Positions 55,501 through 63,483 of a DNA stretch of 64,000 nt are shown piece after piece. Source of the DNA: Photobacterium aquimaris (lineage in GTDB: Bacteria; Pseudomonadota; Gammaproteobacteria; Enterobacterales; Vibrionaceae). The notes below the pieces were generated by a model. It did no database searches, was not told the DNA's origin, and saw only the letters and a list, made by a program, of their open reading frames with translations. Position numbers and translations under genes: made by a program. Numbering within the stretch: the first letter of the stretch is position 1; each line of letters begins with the position of its first letter. Where the stretch lies: positions 522,055 through 586,054 of the forward strand of contig NZ_MSCC01000002.1 in NCBI RefSeq assembly GCF_002954455.1, read 5' to 3'.

Positions 55501-56368
55501 TGTGAGCAGTATTCCACAAGCATCCAGTGTCAGTGTAACTGACAGTCAAATAGCCATTAACGCTAACGCAGGGGATGAAGTCTTTGGTCTTAATTTTGGT
55601 AAAGTTAAAGAGCCAAGAATGGAACCTGATAACTTCCATGACGTGACACCGGGCAAATCAGTTCTCTTTCCACATAAATTTACAGCTGCCACCGCGGGTA
55701 GTGTCGCTTTTTCTATCATCAATTTAAGTGCATCTCCAGCAAATAACAGTTGGAACTCCGTGTTGTATCGTGATAACGACTGTAATGGCATTATTGATGG
55801 TGCGGATACTCAAATTACTGCGCCTATTGCGGTTATTGGTAATAGTGCGGTGTGTTTATTAAGTAAAGTGTTTGTACCGAGCAATGTGCCTATGAATGGC
55901 CAGTATCATTACGATATTGAGGCCAATATGGCGTTCTCCGATAGCACAAATACTGGCCATGGCATCACGCGATCTGTATTAGATAAAGATACCGTAAGAG
56001 CAACCTTTAGTGGTGCTGGTGAGTTAACGCTTAGTAAAACAGTCCGAAATATCACTCAAAATGGTGCGATAATAACCAGCAATGATGCGCAACCAGGTGA
56101 TGTGCTGGAGTATGTTGTTAGTTTTAGTAATACCAGTAACGCACCAATAACTGATGTGAAAGTATTTGATAATACACCGATATTTACCCTACTGGAACAA
56201 CCTGTACTGTGCAGTAATAGCTTAATGCCAGCTTCATTAATATGTAACGTTGTGACAAAAGATGGCACAAATATGGCTGGATATGAAGGTAATATAACTT
56301 GGGAATTAAGTGGTAGTTTAGCGGGTGGAGAGTCTGGGTTTGTAGTTTATAGAGTTACTATTCAATGA
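49520..56368 (+). CDS. Giant mosaic surface protein (GEVED, L-type lectin, DUF6923-like, SdrD_B-like, DUF11-like domains)
   Basis: The start is ATG 49520, preceded by GGAGG; an in-frame ATG at 49502 would lie before that site. The 2282-residue product has a signal peptide ([19 protein letters not shown]). Domains by eye: three beta-prism-like units (about 40-225); a cysteine-bounded repeat (230-300); an SdrD_B-like unit (300-430); a DUF6923-like propeller region (435-680); GEVED 1 (about 775-850); a DUF11-like unit (857-950); an L-type lectin (about 997-1225); GEVED 2 (1335-1410); a second propeller-like region (1420-1730); GEVED 3 (1815-1895); a second SdrD_B-like unit (1900-2030); and a C-terminal DUF11-like module. 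There is no C-terminal anchor. It is probably secreted and binds carbohydrate. Domain names are pattern-based; exact borders are uncertain. Confidence 0.8.
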   Translation: MLTKNITLIILLLSSTFLFSQKSFSAEGVGLVYQSNLLAIGGMGGSPFPVKNCPSGQLMTGFDFNNGNSGASLDGRSLRGRCSTVNVSGGVATLTYSGNTPWGGPLSGTLYSQDCPANQAVVGVDAQTTTWPVMGWFRLYCGSVSFNNATNRLEIAAAPASPSTGQIGPNHAYGGTYYNRVVAPAGQALAGFDGRSGGALDLVTFKAYSFVQGSLTLNAVVNPGGSAVPGDFTLIATDSGNTAANFSSGNTRAMTPSSYTLSWGGPAGYILNNLSCATTFTLNNGDDVTCTYTFDPPPSISGFVFNDDGSGGGTSANGVKDGSEAGLGITVPVVAYDSTSGQCYATNADPTTGAYSISLPATGTYKVYEAINETNIASPTCPPTQSTVDPVTGTSGGGTVGDPSSHISSTSNIVTVTAGVVSNVNFGDIVINNTFPTCDTNAYLTKGTPRKLYQVNLVTASETQLGSSHSPSYNGIGYSVAQNILWGVYPTGGSTNSDIVAFDRLHQRILKLNVPEINGISFPAGDVTDDDILVLVSGGTDGRRFYFIDVNPNSETYGQYLGRSAQTNISLGDIAIHPLDTSTAWGVTGNKKLYKFDLTIDRSTNIYSVAVTNVGQSNMTTTSAVGAVYFDNVGFMYASNNNTGALWRFDLSNLSAPSSTLVDATFLTNGQSASGNDGARCRYAPVPTDFADSLNTYGTDLTSNGPRHQTDIGLPYLGSNSPDNENDGQPTTIADGDDNNGLTPDDEDGFVQPSITTILSGGSTLPLSVPVVSSGNDNLYGWIDFDNSGTFEADERASVMVTASGNSILNFTVPADIEIQDTFVRLRVCSSGESCDTPLGSSGDGEVEDHAISLKPAGDLSLTLELEPGVNVTLGIPFNVVVNVANAGTTIALNTKVTLPIPAGYSFVRAYEGDGVTLTSIYDSSTGELDIGAVGLGFNDYAVIRLAPQSATAPAIHAEIIQAAINDIDSTPNNGFGNGEDDTDVVTPNITNIVQPNICEAPVVYEGGDAYLSANGEYVVTEAQTNQQGYLWSYDYIDLNQPMYAELAVYLGDRTCNTGCPNGIESGADGMTFVLSADSRDLNAVGSFGGRLGVGDILGATPVSPSVVFEFDTFDNTFIGATDDAIGGQYIDHTGVYLNGDVYTPSAANTLIAATSVAGGELEDGRYHIAQFEWDPTTNQFTYYMDGVMIGQFARDIRTDIGNNMVRFGFTGSTGDGYNLQKGCFTDAPNVLGSDFGDAIDTTSGTAINDYTTQYDHNGAHHVQVDSDDNGFIDLRLGNLWDADLGDLQNIHATADGNHNIADEDGVTVPFIANKGQNVAINITVVEDGARLGTGQRLYGWLDLNLDGDWDDSGEQIISDASANIGNNNYNVLIPNSAVVGYSYLRIRLCSDVDCNSPTGRANDGEVEDYRILISDLVANNQCDSILQTIRPVSSSSYTYTSLDVPSNPVTFSNIIDPVAITNQTNIANLNAIGFNRVDGLIYGTFTDMSQAERIHHLFVTDKTGTSFIDLGEIRAESSATIRRLQDGETFGFSAGDSLRNSGYSTTSSTSVTLSAPTAGDVTIDGNHLIIWRTSWDSLVKVNLATQTFTAIPLSIGVMGGSIGGGPINVGADLAISSQSGQGYVLDLDGDMLYKLDLTTGAVTSQPLTYFGAEPTLDLNLKLQAGALVMDNGISLYAITNGGNHDSDNNGTIDLNDHAVVYRVNVITNEVEYVTASDRGSLQGNDGAGCYDSTDYGDAADTYGEASHAYWDSAVDGSADLYLGNRWDPEFGQWFTADASGDDTNGQNDEDLTIPNQIVVETSTNLALDVVGSGFVSIWVDLNKNGVFTDTNEFLINDEPVVTGINNIAITLDAASAEGFNGYTVMRVRLCSAINSCNTFSGSASNGEVEDHWFELLNRIVLNGLVFEDNGVGGANAAHDGIQEGTEVGLGNFTVTVTLNDTGVTGYNSGDVIATEVTSGDGRYKFVLGVDFSTKDLLLDVVKQAEWIDISEADVSSIPQASSVSVTDSQIAINANAGDEVFGLNFGKVKEPRMEPDNFHDVTPGKSVLFPHKFTAATAGSVAFSIINLSASPANNSWNSVLYRDNDCNGIIDGADTQITAPIAVIGNSAVCLLSKVFVPSNVPMNGQYHYDIEANMAFSDSTNTGHGITRSVLDKDTVRATFSGAGELTLSKTVRNITQNGAIITSNDAQPGDVLEYVVSFSNTSNAPITDVKVFDNTPIFTLLEQPVLCSNSLMPASLICNVVTKDGTNMAGYEGNITWELSGSLAGGESGFVVYRVTIQ

Positions 56369-56574
56369 TTTAATTTATATTGAGAGGGTGTTGTTGCAGC
56401 GTTTAATGTCGGTTTGTCGCGACAGATTGGTTGTGGTGATATCATCGTCATGTGCGAAAATGTATAGCTGTAGCATTTGCATACAATTTCTAAATTACTG
56501 ACTAAAAATATTTATGGTATTGTCAATAATCAAAGCTTATATCGAGCTTTATATGAATATTGGTAATAGGTGAA

Positions 56575-57606
56575 ATGTTTAAAAAGAATCTACTTGCATC
56601 GCTTTTACTTAGTTCTTTCGTTGCCCAACCAGCCTTCGCTGATACCACATTAAATATTTATAATTGGTCAGAGTATCTGCCTGCAGAACTACTGACACAA
56701 TTTACTAAAGAAACTGATATCAAGGTTAACTATTCAACGTTTGAAAGTAATGAAACGATGTATACCAAGCTCAAAATGATCGACGGTAAAGGGTATGATT
56801 TAGTTTTTCCATCAACCTACTATGTTTCTAAAATGGCTGATGAAGGCTTATTAGCTAAACTGGATCATAGCAAAATCACCGCTTTTGCTCAGTTAGATAG
56901 CACGATTTTAAATCAGCCATTTGATCCAAATAACCAATATTCTATTCCTTATTTGTGGGGTAGTACTGCATTAGGTTACGACAGTGATATTGTTGATGCT
57001 AAACAAATCACTCAGTGGAAAGATTTATGGAAACCAGAGTTTAAAGGCAGTGTATTATTAACTGACGATCCGCGTGATGTGTTTGGTATGGCGCTGATCA
57101 TGAATGGTCATAGTGTTAATAGCCGTAATGAAGCTGAAATTAAGCAAGCTTATCAAACCCTGAAAAGTTTAAAGCCAAATGTGGCATTGTTTAATTCAGA
57201 TGCACCGCATATTCCCTACATTGCTGGTGAAGTATCTGTTGGTATGCAATGGAATGGTACAGCAGTGCGCGCAGCAAATGAAAATCCAGCACTTAAATTT
57301 GCGTACCCACAAGAAGGTACTATCTTCTGGATGGATAATATGGTCATTCCAGCAGCGAGTGAGCAAAAAGATGCGGCATATCAATTCATTAATTTCTTAT
57401 TGAAGCCAGAAAACCAAGCCAAAATTGTGACTGAAATTGGTTACGCGACCCCTAATTTGGCCGCATTAAACACTCTCCCTGACAATATTCGTAATAGTGA
57501 TATTATTTTCCCAACCAAAGCGATTAAGCAACAAGGTCAATTTTTGGCTGATGTTGGTGAAGCGACAGCTATTTATCAGCGCTATTGGATGGAGTTGAAG
57601 AAATAA
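56575..57606 (+). CDS. Spermidine/putrescine-binding periplasmic protein, PotD family
   Basis: The start is ATG 56575, giving a 343-residue protein with a clear signal peptide (LLASLLLSSFVAQPAFA). It is very close to E. coli PotD: LNIYNWSEYLPAELLTQFTKETDIKVNYSTFESNETMYTKLK, DLVFPSTYYVSKM, LWKPEFKGSVLLTDDPRDVFGMAL and EGTIFWMDNMVIPA contain the polyamine-binding Trp, Tyr, Glu and Asp positions. The permease and ATPase genes (potABC) are not adjacent. Instead its stop overlaps an acetylpolyamine deacetylase-like gene (TAATG), so the substrate may be an acetylated polyamine. The preceding 206 bp are AT-rich with no gene. Confidence 0.88.
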   Translation: MFKKNLLASLLLSSFVAQPAFADTTLNIYNWSEYLPAELLTQFTKETDIKVNYSTFESNETMYTKLKMIDGKGYDLVFPSTYYVSKMADEGLLAKLDHSKITAFAQLDSTILNQPFDPNNQYSIPYLWGSTALGYDSDIVDAKQITQWKDLWKPEFKGSVLLTDDPRDVFGMALIMNGHSVNSRNEAEIKQAYQTLKSLKPNVALFNSDAPHIPYIAGEVSVGMQWNGTAVRAANENPALKFAYPQEGTIFWMDNMVIPAASEQKDAAYQFINFLLKPENQAKIVTEIGYATPNLAALNTLPDNIRNSDIIFPTKAIKQQGQFLADVGEATAIYQRYWMELKK

Positions 57607-58649
57607 TGAAAGTTATCTACACGGAAAAACAACGTTTACATCATGTACGTTTTGAATTTTTAAATGGTGAAGCAACGTCATGTTTTGAAAAACCAGAGCG
57701 TGCTGACATGGTGCTTAATGCACTTAATAGTCATGGTGGTTTTACGATGGTGGAGCCTAATAGCTACGGTGATGCACCGATGCGTTGGGTACATACGGAT
57801 GATTACGTTGATTTTCTAGCAAGTTGTTGGGATCAATGGGTTGAAGCGTTTGGTGATGTGCATGATGCCTCACCATACTGTTTTGCACCTGCCCGCCATT
57901 TACGTAACCGTATTCCAAAAGATATCGAAGGACGTTTAGGTTATTACAGTTTCGATATGACAGCTGCGATCACTGCGGGTTCTTGGAAAGCCATTGTTGC
58001 TGCTACAGAATGTGCATTAACAGGGGTAGATTTAATCAAACAAGGCGAGCATGCTGCGTTTGCGTTATGTCGACCACCAGGTCACCATGCTGCGCCAGAT
58101 TTAATGGGCGGCTATTGTTACGCAAATAATGCCGCAATTGCAGCGGAAAGCTTTATTCGCCAAGGGGCAAAGCGCGTAGCAGTATTAGATATTGATTATC
58201 ACCACGGTAATGGTACTCAGAGTATTTTCTATGATCGTAGCGATGTATTATTCGCATCGATTCATGGTGATCCAGATTACGATTATCCGCATTATCTTGG
58301 CTTTGCTGATGAAGAGGGTGAAGGTGAAGGCCTTGGCTTTAATCTCAATTTGCCGTTACCGCTTAATACAACCGATTGGTCAGTGTATGAGCCTGCTTTA
58401 GTAACTGCATTGGCTCGTATTGCAGAATATCAGCCACAAGCATTAATTATTTCATTAGGTATGGATACTTTTGCAGACGATCCGATCAGTTATTTTAAGT
58501 TGCTACGTAATGATTATACAAAGATCGGCTGGATGATTGGTTTATTAAATATTCCAACATTATTTGTATTTGAAGGTGGCTATGCGGTGGATGACTTAGG
58601 TCATAATACGGTAGCAGTGCTTGATGGTTTCAATAAAGCGTTAGCATAA
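57606..58649 (+). CDS. Acetylpolyamine amidohydrolase-like histone-deacetylase-family enzyme
   Basis: The start ATG 57606 overlaps the PotD stop. The 347-residue protein belongs to the zinc-dependent HDAC/AphA superfamily. Catalytic features are RPPGHHA (tandem His), LDIDYHHGNGTQ (zinc ligands Asp and His) and SLGMDTFADDPIS (zinc ligand Asp), with GGYAVDDLG near the end. The N-terminal MKVIYTEKQRLHHVRFEFLNGE with loop-side acidic residues is the pattern of bacterial acetylpolyamine amidohydrolases, which have a narrow channel for acetylputrescine or acetylspermidine. Coupling with PotD suggests uptake and deacetylation of polyamines as one function. The exact substrate is inferred. Confidence 0.88.
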   Translation: MKVIYTEKQRLHHVRFEFLNGEATSCFEKPERADMVLNALNSHGGFTMVEPNSYGDAPMRWVHTDDYVDFLASCWDQWVEAFGDVHDASPYCFAPARHLRNRIPKDIEGRLGYYSFDMTAAITAGSWKAIVAATECALTGVDLIKQGEHAAFALCRPPGHHAAPDLMGGYCYANNAAIAAESFIRQGAKRVAVLDIDYHHGNGTQSIFYDRSDVLFASIHGDPDYDYPHYLGFADEEGEGEGLGFNLNLPLPLNTTDWSVYEPALVTALARIAEYQPQALIISLGMDTFADDPISYFKLLRNDYTKIGWMIGLLNIPTLFVFEGGYAVDDLGHNTVAVLDGFNKALA

Positions 58650-58682
58650 TTGCTTATTAGGCAGTAAAGCGAAAATGGATAT

Positions 58683-58712
58683 AAGCGATAGCCTAATGGT
58701 TATCGCTTTTTT
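58683..58712. terminator. Terminator of the polyamine operon
   Basis: AAGCGATA and TATCGCTT form an 8-bp stem, extended by GCC/GGT with a G-T pair, followed by six T. It lies between two convergent genes. Confidence 0.8.
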
Positions 58713-58713
58713 A

Positions 58714-59598
58714 TTATTCATTAACCGCAATCGCTTGAATTGAATCTTTTTTATGCTGTTTTGATTCAACTTTGGCTAACCATAATAGTGGCGCTATGAT
58801 CATCACTGTTCCCATTAAGGTGGTGATATCAGGCACTTCATTAAACAATAAATAGCCCACGATCACCGCACCAATTAATCCACTGTATTCCGCACTGGCT
58901 ATTTTATTACTTTCAGCAGCACGGTAAGCGACGACACACGTTGCCGCATATACCAAAATTAATGCACTTGAGCCTGATGCTGTAATTAGTGGCGACCAGT
59001 CCCAGGGTTTATTTTCCCATAGTGCTAACGCCAGTGATGCTGGCATACCGATTAAATTAGTCAGCAATAAGGTCTGAGCAACACTCTGCTCGGTCGGGAG
59101 TTTTCGAATAAAAAGGTTATTAACAGCAATGGTAAAGGCAACCACTAATGCACCAAAAGCAGCCCAACTAATGTCGGTTGGGCGTACAATAACTAACACA
59201 CCCGCAAAGCCAATAATACCTGCGGCGACAGAATAACGGGTTAGCTTTTCACCATACATCACCATGGCGAGCGGAAGCATGATCAAGGGGGCAGCATAGA
59301 AAATAGCGTTCGCAGTGGCCAGCGGCAGTGTGCTTAATGAGATCACCATAAATACTGCACCTAATAACCATACATGTGCGCGTACACAATGCCATTTTAA
59401 GCCAATTAAAAAGCTTTGTTTGGTCGCACGTAAACAAAAAGGCAGTAAGATGATCACCGCTGACAATTGGCGAAAAAATACAAACTGAAATACAGCCGCA
59501 TCTTTACCCATGGTTTTAATTAAAGCATCAGAAAGCACTGCCACTAAATTACCAATAATTAAAATGGTCATTGCAAAGCCAACAGAACGGTTTTTCAT
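58714..59598 (-). CDS. DMT-superfamily (EamA) transporter
   Basis: The start is ATG 59598 with GGTAGG just upstream; the frame is open further but that part is not needed for the first helix. The 294-residue protein has ten hydrophobic helices in two EamA repeats, for example DAAVFQFVFFRQLSAVIILLPF, NAIFYAAPLIMLPLAMVMYGEKL and SAEYSGLIGAVIVGYLLFNEVPD. Such transporters export or import small metabolites such as amino acids. It is convergent with the polyamine operon and lies downstream of an SDR gene. The substrate is unknown. Confidence 0.85.
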   Translation of the reverse strand: MKNRSVGFAMTILIIGNLVAVLSDALIKTMGKDAAVFQFVFFRQLSAVIILLPFCLRATKQSFLIGLKWHCVRAHVWLLGAVFMVISLSTLPLATANAIFYAAPLIMLPLAMVMYGEKLTRYSVAAGIIGFAGVLVIVRPTDISWAAFGALVVAFTIAVNNLFIRKLPTEQSVAQTLLLTNLIGMPASLALALWENKPWDWSPLITASGSSALILVYAATCVVAYRAAESNKIASAEYSGLIGAVIVGYLLFNEVPDITTLMGTVMIIAPLLWLAKVESKQHKKDSIQAIAVNE

Positions 59599-59688
59599 TA
59601 TACCTACCGAAATAAATAGGAGCGAACAGCACGAATAAATCAGCATGTTATTATGAATTTAGCGTGAAGTATAATAATATAATATGGT

Positions 59689-59712
59689 TTGATGTTGATG
59701 TTGATGTTGATG
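59689..59712. repeat. Hexanucleotide tandem repeat (TTGATG)4
   Basis: Four perfect copies of TTGATG lie between the DMT transporter start and the end of the SDR gene. Copy-number changes would alter the spacing in this promoter region. Confidence 0.85.
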
Positions 59713-59726
59713 TCGCTAGTGGATCT

Positions 59727-60434
59727 TTACCAAGCAATGGTGTCGCCGCTATAACTTAAAAATTGACCGCTATTTTTAGGGGTTAACGTCGATAAAATAT
59801 TTAATAAACATAGCGCAGTATATTGTGGTGTAAATAGTTTATGTGAAGCAACATTGCGCTGAAAAGGTTGAGAAAGAGCGCTGTCAGTAGTACCAGGATG
59901 AAAAGCAACTACACAGCAGAAAGGCAATTTTGTTTGCCATTCAATACTGATGGTTTTAATTGCCATATTTAATGCCGCTTTAGAGCTACGATAGCTGATC
60001 CAGCCACCTAATTTATTATCCTCAATACTGCCGACTTTGGCTGATACCGTGACAAAATAACTGCGCGGTGAAGTTTTTAATGATGCCATAAAGTGCTTAG
60101 CAAGTAACAATGTCGGTATGGTATTTGTTTGAATATTGGTTTGGAAAAAATCGACATCAAACTGTTGAATTGATTTTTCAGGTAAATGATCAGCAGTATG
60201 GAGCATGCCAGCGGTATTGATCAGCACATCAAGTTGGGTTAATTGGGCTGCAAGCTTAGCAATATCTGCTTCAATAGTAATATCCAGCGCATGCCAATGT
60301 AATTGTGGATGTTGATAGTCGGGCTGGTGGCGAAAATATGTCGCATGGATGTGCGTGTGGGGTTTAAGCTGTAATAACTGCTTGATAACTGCAAGTCCAA
60401 TAGCTCCAGAGCCTCCAACAATTAGTGCTTTCAT
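59727..60434 (-). CDS. Short-chain dehydrogenase/reductase (C-factor-like)
   Basis: The 235-residue protein has the SDR fold. The dinucleotide motif is GGSGAIGLAVIKQL (residues 7-20), the conserved INTAGML follows, and the catalytic Tyr-x-x-x-Lys is SYRSSKAA with an upstream Ser (VTVSAKVGSI). The sequence HPGTTDSALSQPFQRNV is typical of C-factor/CsgA-like SDRs common in marine gammaproteobacteria. A strong ribosome-binding site (AAGGAGGAG) precedes the ATG. The substrate is unknown. Confidence 0.88.
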   Translation of the reverse strand: MKALIVGGSGAIGLAVIKQLLQLKPHTHIHATYFRHQPDYQHPQLHWHALDITIEADIAKLAAQLTQLDVLINTAGMLHTADHLPEKSIQQFDVDFFQTNIQTNTIPTLLLAKHFMASLKTSPRSYFVTVSAKVGSIEDNKLGGWISYRSSKAALNMAIKTISIEWQTKLPFCCVVAFHPGTTDSALSQPFQRNVASHKLFTPQYTALCLLNILSTLTPKNSGQFLSYSGDTIAW

Positions 60435-60639
60435 TATCTCCTCCTTGAAATTGTGTCATTAGCTATTCAACGTGGTTTACCAGTGATCATTAAGTAGCAT
60501 TATAGCGCACCAATTAAAAGGTTGGATCTATGATAAAACATACAATGACACTCAAAGGCGCGTGATAATCGTGCGATTAAATTCCATATAGGAATAAATG
60601 CTTTACATCAAATACTGTCCTCTATATTATACGCCGCAT

Positions 60640-60730
60640 GGAGAGATGGCTGAGTGGTTGAAAGCACCGGTCTTGAAAACCGGCATACGTTTATAGCGTA
60701 TCTAGGGTTCAAATCCCTATCTCTCCGCCA
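60640..60730 (+). tRNA. tRNA-Ser (anticodon UGA)
   Basis: The 91-nt gene has a class II long variable arm (ATACGTTTATAGCGTAT). The anticodon arm is CCGGT-CTTGAAA-ACCGG with UGA at 60674-60676, the T arm is AGGG-TTCAAATC-CCT, the acceptor GGAGAGA pairs with TCTCTCC, and CCA is encoded. A terminator follows after 6 bp. Confidence 0.95.
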
Positions 60731-60736
60731 TACATT

Positions 60737-60765
60737 AAAAAGCCGCTATTTATAGCGGCTTTTTT
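60737..60765 (+). terminator. Terminator of tRNA-Ser
   Basis: AGCCGCTA and TAGCGGCT form an 8-bp stem with a TTTA loop, flanked by A and T tracts. Confidence 0.9.
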
Positions 60766-61137
60766 ACGTTTGAACAAAATGGTTTATCATTCTATTCCAT
60801 TTTCCCCGCGGTAATTGCTAGCTCGAAGTGTTCCAAGGAAACATGGAAGGAAATATTGGACACCCATAATTCTTTGCTTAGATACTGTCATTCACTCAGC
60901 CTAATATCCATGATCTACTCAACGTATGATCGAGCCTAAAAAACACCAGTGAACTGTTTTAATTTTTAAAGTAAAGATATGGCTGTCCTATGTTTTTCTA
61001 TGTTTTTTTGAATGAGATCTTGCTCACGTAATGTCACTAATTATGACGATGACGGGTATTTTCTGTTTAATATGTTATATCTTATGACTACTATTAATGG
61101 TGTTAGCCTTTATTACTCAATGGAAGATAAAATATAA
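60766..61137. other. Intergenic region with a leader mini-cistron
   Basis: No gene is visible until 61120. There a five-codon frame ATG-GAA-GAT-AAA-ATA-TAA directly precedes, in the same frame, the next gene beginning ATG-GAA-GAC-AAA-ATT. It is either a short tandem duplication of the gene start or a leader peptide. The rest holds no recognised feature; I see no att-like copy of the tRNA end. Confidence 0.5.
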
Positions 61138-61731
61138 ATGGAAGACAAAATTCAGTATTTTACACTTGAAGAGCTTTTTAGTGATTTTGAGAAACATTGT
61201 ACTCGCGTTGAATATATGGATATGTTAAGTGTTACTGCTGATGCTCATATAAAACAAATGTTTATGGTTGGCTGTGAGGTAATCAATCCTGAAAGTGAGT
61301 GTTTATTATCAATTACGGATAACAACTATATAGCGCCAACTAAACAGCAAGTTCAATGTGTTGTAAATTATTTAGTTGAAACCCTTGGAGTATCTAAAAC
61401 AGAGATATCGATTCAACTAGGGGTAACAGCAAAAGGTAATAGAACCCTTAATAGCTGGCTTGGTAGTAATCGCGATCAGCAAATACCGTATACGGCTTGG
61501 CGGAAGTTACTGTCGTTAGCTGGATTATCAATTGATTTAATGGTGTTATCAGAACGAACACAATCAATACTAGCTAAAGAGGCTAAGCAATTAACGGTTG
61601 CTGAAAATAATGGTAGTGAATTAGCATTATTACAGGAAGCTTATAACGTTCTCGATCATGGAACAGCGGATGAACGGTTACATTGTTTAAATAAGTTAGA
61701 GCAGTATTTCAAGGAATTGAGAGCAATCTAA
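61138..61731 (+). CDS. Small protein of unknown function with a helix-turn-helix-like region
   Basis: The 197-residue soluble protein is unrecognised. Residues 75-135 (QVQCVVNYLVETLGVSKTEISIQLGVTAKGNRTLNSWLGSNRD) resemble a Cro/C1-type helix-turn-helix used in phage and plasmid regulators. The C-terminal part is helical and acidic (LLQEAYNVLDHGTADERLHCLNKLEQYFKEL). It stands alone downstream of tRNA-Ser, a common site for acquired genes, but no integrase is visible. DNA binding is inference. Confidence 0.6.
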   Translation: MEDKIQYFTLEELFSDFEKHCTRVEYMDMLSVTADAHIKQMFMVGCEVINPESECLLSITDNNYIAPTKQQVQCVVNYLVETLGVSKTEISIQLGVTAKGNRTLNSWLGSNRDQQIPYTAWRKLLSLAGLSIDLMVLSERTQSILAKEAKQLTVAENNGSELALLQEAYNVLDHGTADERLHCLNKLEQYFKELRAI

Positions 61732-61738
61732 TTAAATA

Positions 61739-61763
61739 TAAACCGAGTCTTGGCTCGGTTTAT
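61739..61763 (+). terminator. Terminator of the HTH-like gene
   Basis: AAACCGAG and CTCGGTTT pair over 8 bp around TCTTGG, followed by an AT-rich stretch with only a short T run. Confidence 0.65.
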
Positions 61764-61786
61764 AACAATAATTATGATGACGATGA

Positions 61787-61903
61787 TTAATTAATACTTT
61801 GTCTTGCTTCAATACTGCCATGGGTCTGAATCGTAGTACCTTGAGATCCTGCACAGCCAGTTACAACCATTCCTAATAAGATAAATGCAATAATATTCTT
61901 CAT
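61787..61903 (-). CDS. Very small lipoprotein (38 residues)
   Basis: The ATG at 61903 (minus strand) is preceded by AAGGAT and opens a 38-codon frame with a classic lipoprotein signal. MKN is followed by a hydrophobic core (IIAFILLGMVVTGC) with the lipid-bearing Cys at residue 17. Only about 20 polar residues remain after processing (AGSQGTTIQTHGSIEARQ). It would be a surface or periplasmic membrane-anchored peptide of unknown role, similar in size to entericidin-like lipoproteins though not clearly related. The clean ribosome-binding site and lipobox make it credible despite its length. Confidence 0.7.
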   Translation of the reverse strand: MKNIIAFILLGMVVTGCAGSQGTTIQTHGSIEARQSIN

Positions 61904-62000
61904 TGATAATCCTTTATGAGCATAATATAAATGATTAGCAGAGTGTACCTGTAACCACAAATGGCAACAAGGATCTAAAAAATGACTTATTTAAACAATA

Positions 62001-62028
62001 AAAAAAGCCGCTGATAATAATCAGCGGC
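62001..62028 (-). terminator. Terminator of the NSS symporter gene
   Basis: Read on the minus strand, GCCGCTGA-TTATTA-TCAGCGGC is followed by six T, 25 bp after the symporter stop. Confidence 0.85.
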
Positions 62029-62052
62029 AAGAGGATTATATGTTTATGATCG

Positions 62053-63483
62053 TTAGAGCTTCTTTGAGAAAATACCGCACAGGCCAATGATAATTAAACC
62101 AAGGATCATAATCTCACCTTTATTACTATCAAAGCCTGCTTTAACGCCAGCAATAGCAACAATTGCGATAGCCACTGGAATGATATATTTGATCAACATA
62201 TACCACACATTGAACAGTGGGAATGAAACCTTGCCGTCATTCGTGATTTCTTTTTTCAATTCACTGCGATCTAAACGCCAGCCAGCAAATAAACATACCA
62301 ACATACCACCAATGGCAAGGAAGATTTTATCGGTTAACAAATCAAAAATATCAAAAGCACCGGTATGGAACAGAGTTGGACCAAATCCACCAATAGATAA
62401 AGACGCTAAGATACACAGTAATGCCATTACACCACTGGCTGTTAGTACTGCAGTTATACGACTAAAGCCTTTTTCATCAATTAAGTAAGCAACAACAACT
62501 TCAAGTAATGATACTGACGATGTGAGTGCTGCCACACTTAGTCCGATAAAGAATAAAATAGCGAGTACTAAGCCAATTTCACCCATTTCGGCAAACAGTT
62601 GTGGTACTACGACAAACACTAAACCTGGGCCCGCTGATGGTTCCATACCAAAAGCAAACATGGCAGGGAACATTGCGATACCAGCAAGTAGGGCGACACT
62701 TGTATCCATTGCGGTAACCATTGCTGTTGTTTGTACTAGGTTTTCTTGTTTACGTAGGTAACTACCATAAGTAAGCATACAGCCCATACCAAGGCTTAAT
62801 GAGAAGAACGCTTGTCCTAATGCAGCTAATACAACGGAACTATCAATTTTTGAAAAATCGGGCTTAAATAAGAACTCTAATCCTGCCATTGCACCAGGTA
62901 ACATTAATCCTTTGATTGATACAATAATTAAAATGATAAATAACAGTGGCATTAACACTTTACCGGCTTTCTCAATACCGCCAGAGACACCGCGCATAAC
63001 TACTAAAATATTAAAGAAGAGATATAGTCCCATCCAAAATAGAGGTTGCAGAGGGTTAGCAATAAATCCGCTAAAACTGTCACCAATCGCGTCGGGTTGA
63101 CTTAATAGTCCGGTAGAGACTTTATAGATATAGGCAATGGCCCAGCCTCCGACTACAGGGTAGAAGCCCATGATTAATAGCCCACTAAGTACGCCTAGAA
63201 TACCGACAAAAGTCCAGCGACGATCTGTTATTTTAAATGCTCCTACTGCTGATAGTCCTGTTTTTCGGCCAACAGCAAATTCTGTCAGCATCACACTAAA
63301 GCCAATCACGATAACAAATAACAGATATATAGAAACGAATGCACCGCCGCCATTCTCACCTGCGGTGTAAGGGAATTTCCAAATGTTACCTAAACCTACA
63401 GCAGATCCTGCTGCCGCCATTACGAAGCCAATCTTTGAACTCCATGTTCCTCGATTTGGGGTTGTTGATGATGTTGTATCCAT
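62053..63483 (-). CDS. Neurotransmitter:sodium symporter (NSS/SNF) family transporter
   Basis: The 476-residue membrane protein has 11-12 helices of the LeuT fold. The first helix carries the sodium and substrate motif GFVMAAAGSAVGLGNIWKFPYTAGENGGGAF. Also diagnostic are GVSGGIEKAGKVLMPLLFIILI and LAALGQAFFSLSLGMGCMLTYGSYL. Bacterial members import amino acids such as tryptophan, tyrosine, alanine or leucine with sodium. The substrate is not evident. It is a single gene with its own terminator. Confidence 0.92.
   Translation of the reverse strand: MDTTSSTTPNRGTWSSKIGFVMAAAGSAVGLGNIWKFPYTAGENGGGAFVSIYLLFVIVIGFSVMLTEFAVGRKTGLSAVGAFKITDRRWTFVGILGVLSGLLIMGFYPVVGGWAIAYIYKVSTGLLSQPDAIGDSFSGFIANPLQPLFWMGLYLFFNILVVMRGVSGGIEKAGKVLMPLLFIILIIVSIKGLMLPGAMAGLEFLFKPDFSKIDSSVVLAALGQAFFSLSLGMGCMLTYGSYLRKQENLVQTTAMVTAMDTSVALLAGIAMFPAMFAFGMEPSAGPGLVFVVVPQLFAEMGEIGLVLAILFFIGLSVAALTSSVSLLEVVVAYLIDEKGFSRITAVLTASGVMALLCILASLSIGGFGPTLFHTGAFDIFDLLTDKIFLAIGGMLVCLFAGWRLDRSELKKEITNDGKVSFPLFNVWYMLIKYIIPVAIAIVAIAGVKAGFDSNKGEIMILGLIIIGLCGIFSKKL

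Noticed and set aside
60640..61731. Possible integrated element at tRNA-Ser
   Set aside because: No integrase and no repeated copy of the tRNA 3' end was seen downstream; the HTH-like gene alone is not enough.
62087..62488. Plus-strand frames opposite the NSS symporter
   Set aside because: They are shadows of the transporter coding sequence, with no start signal or similarity.
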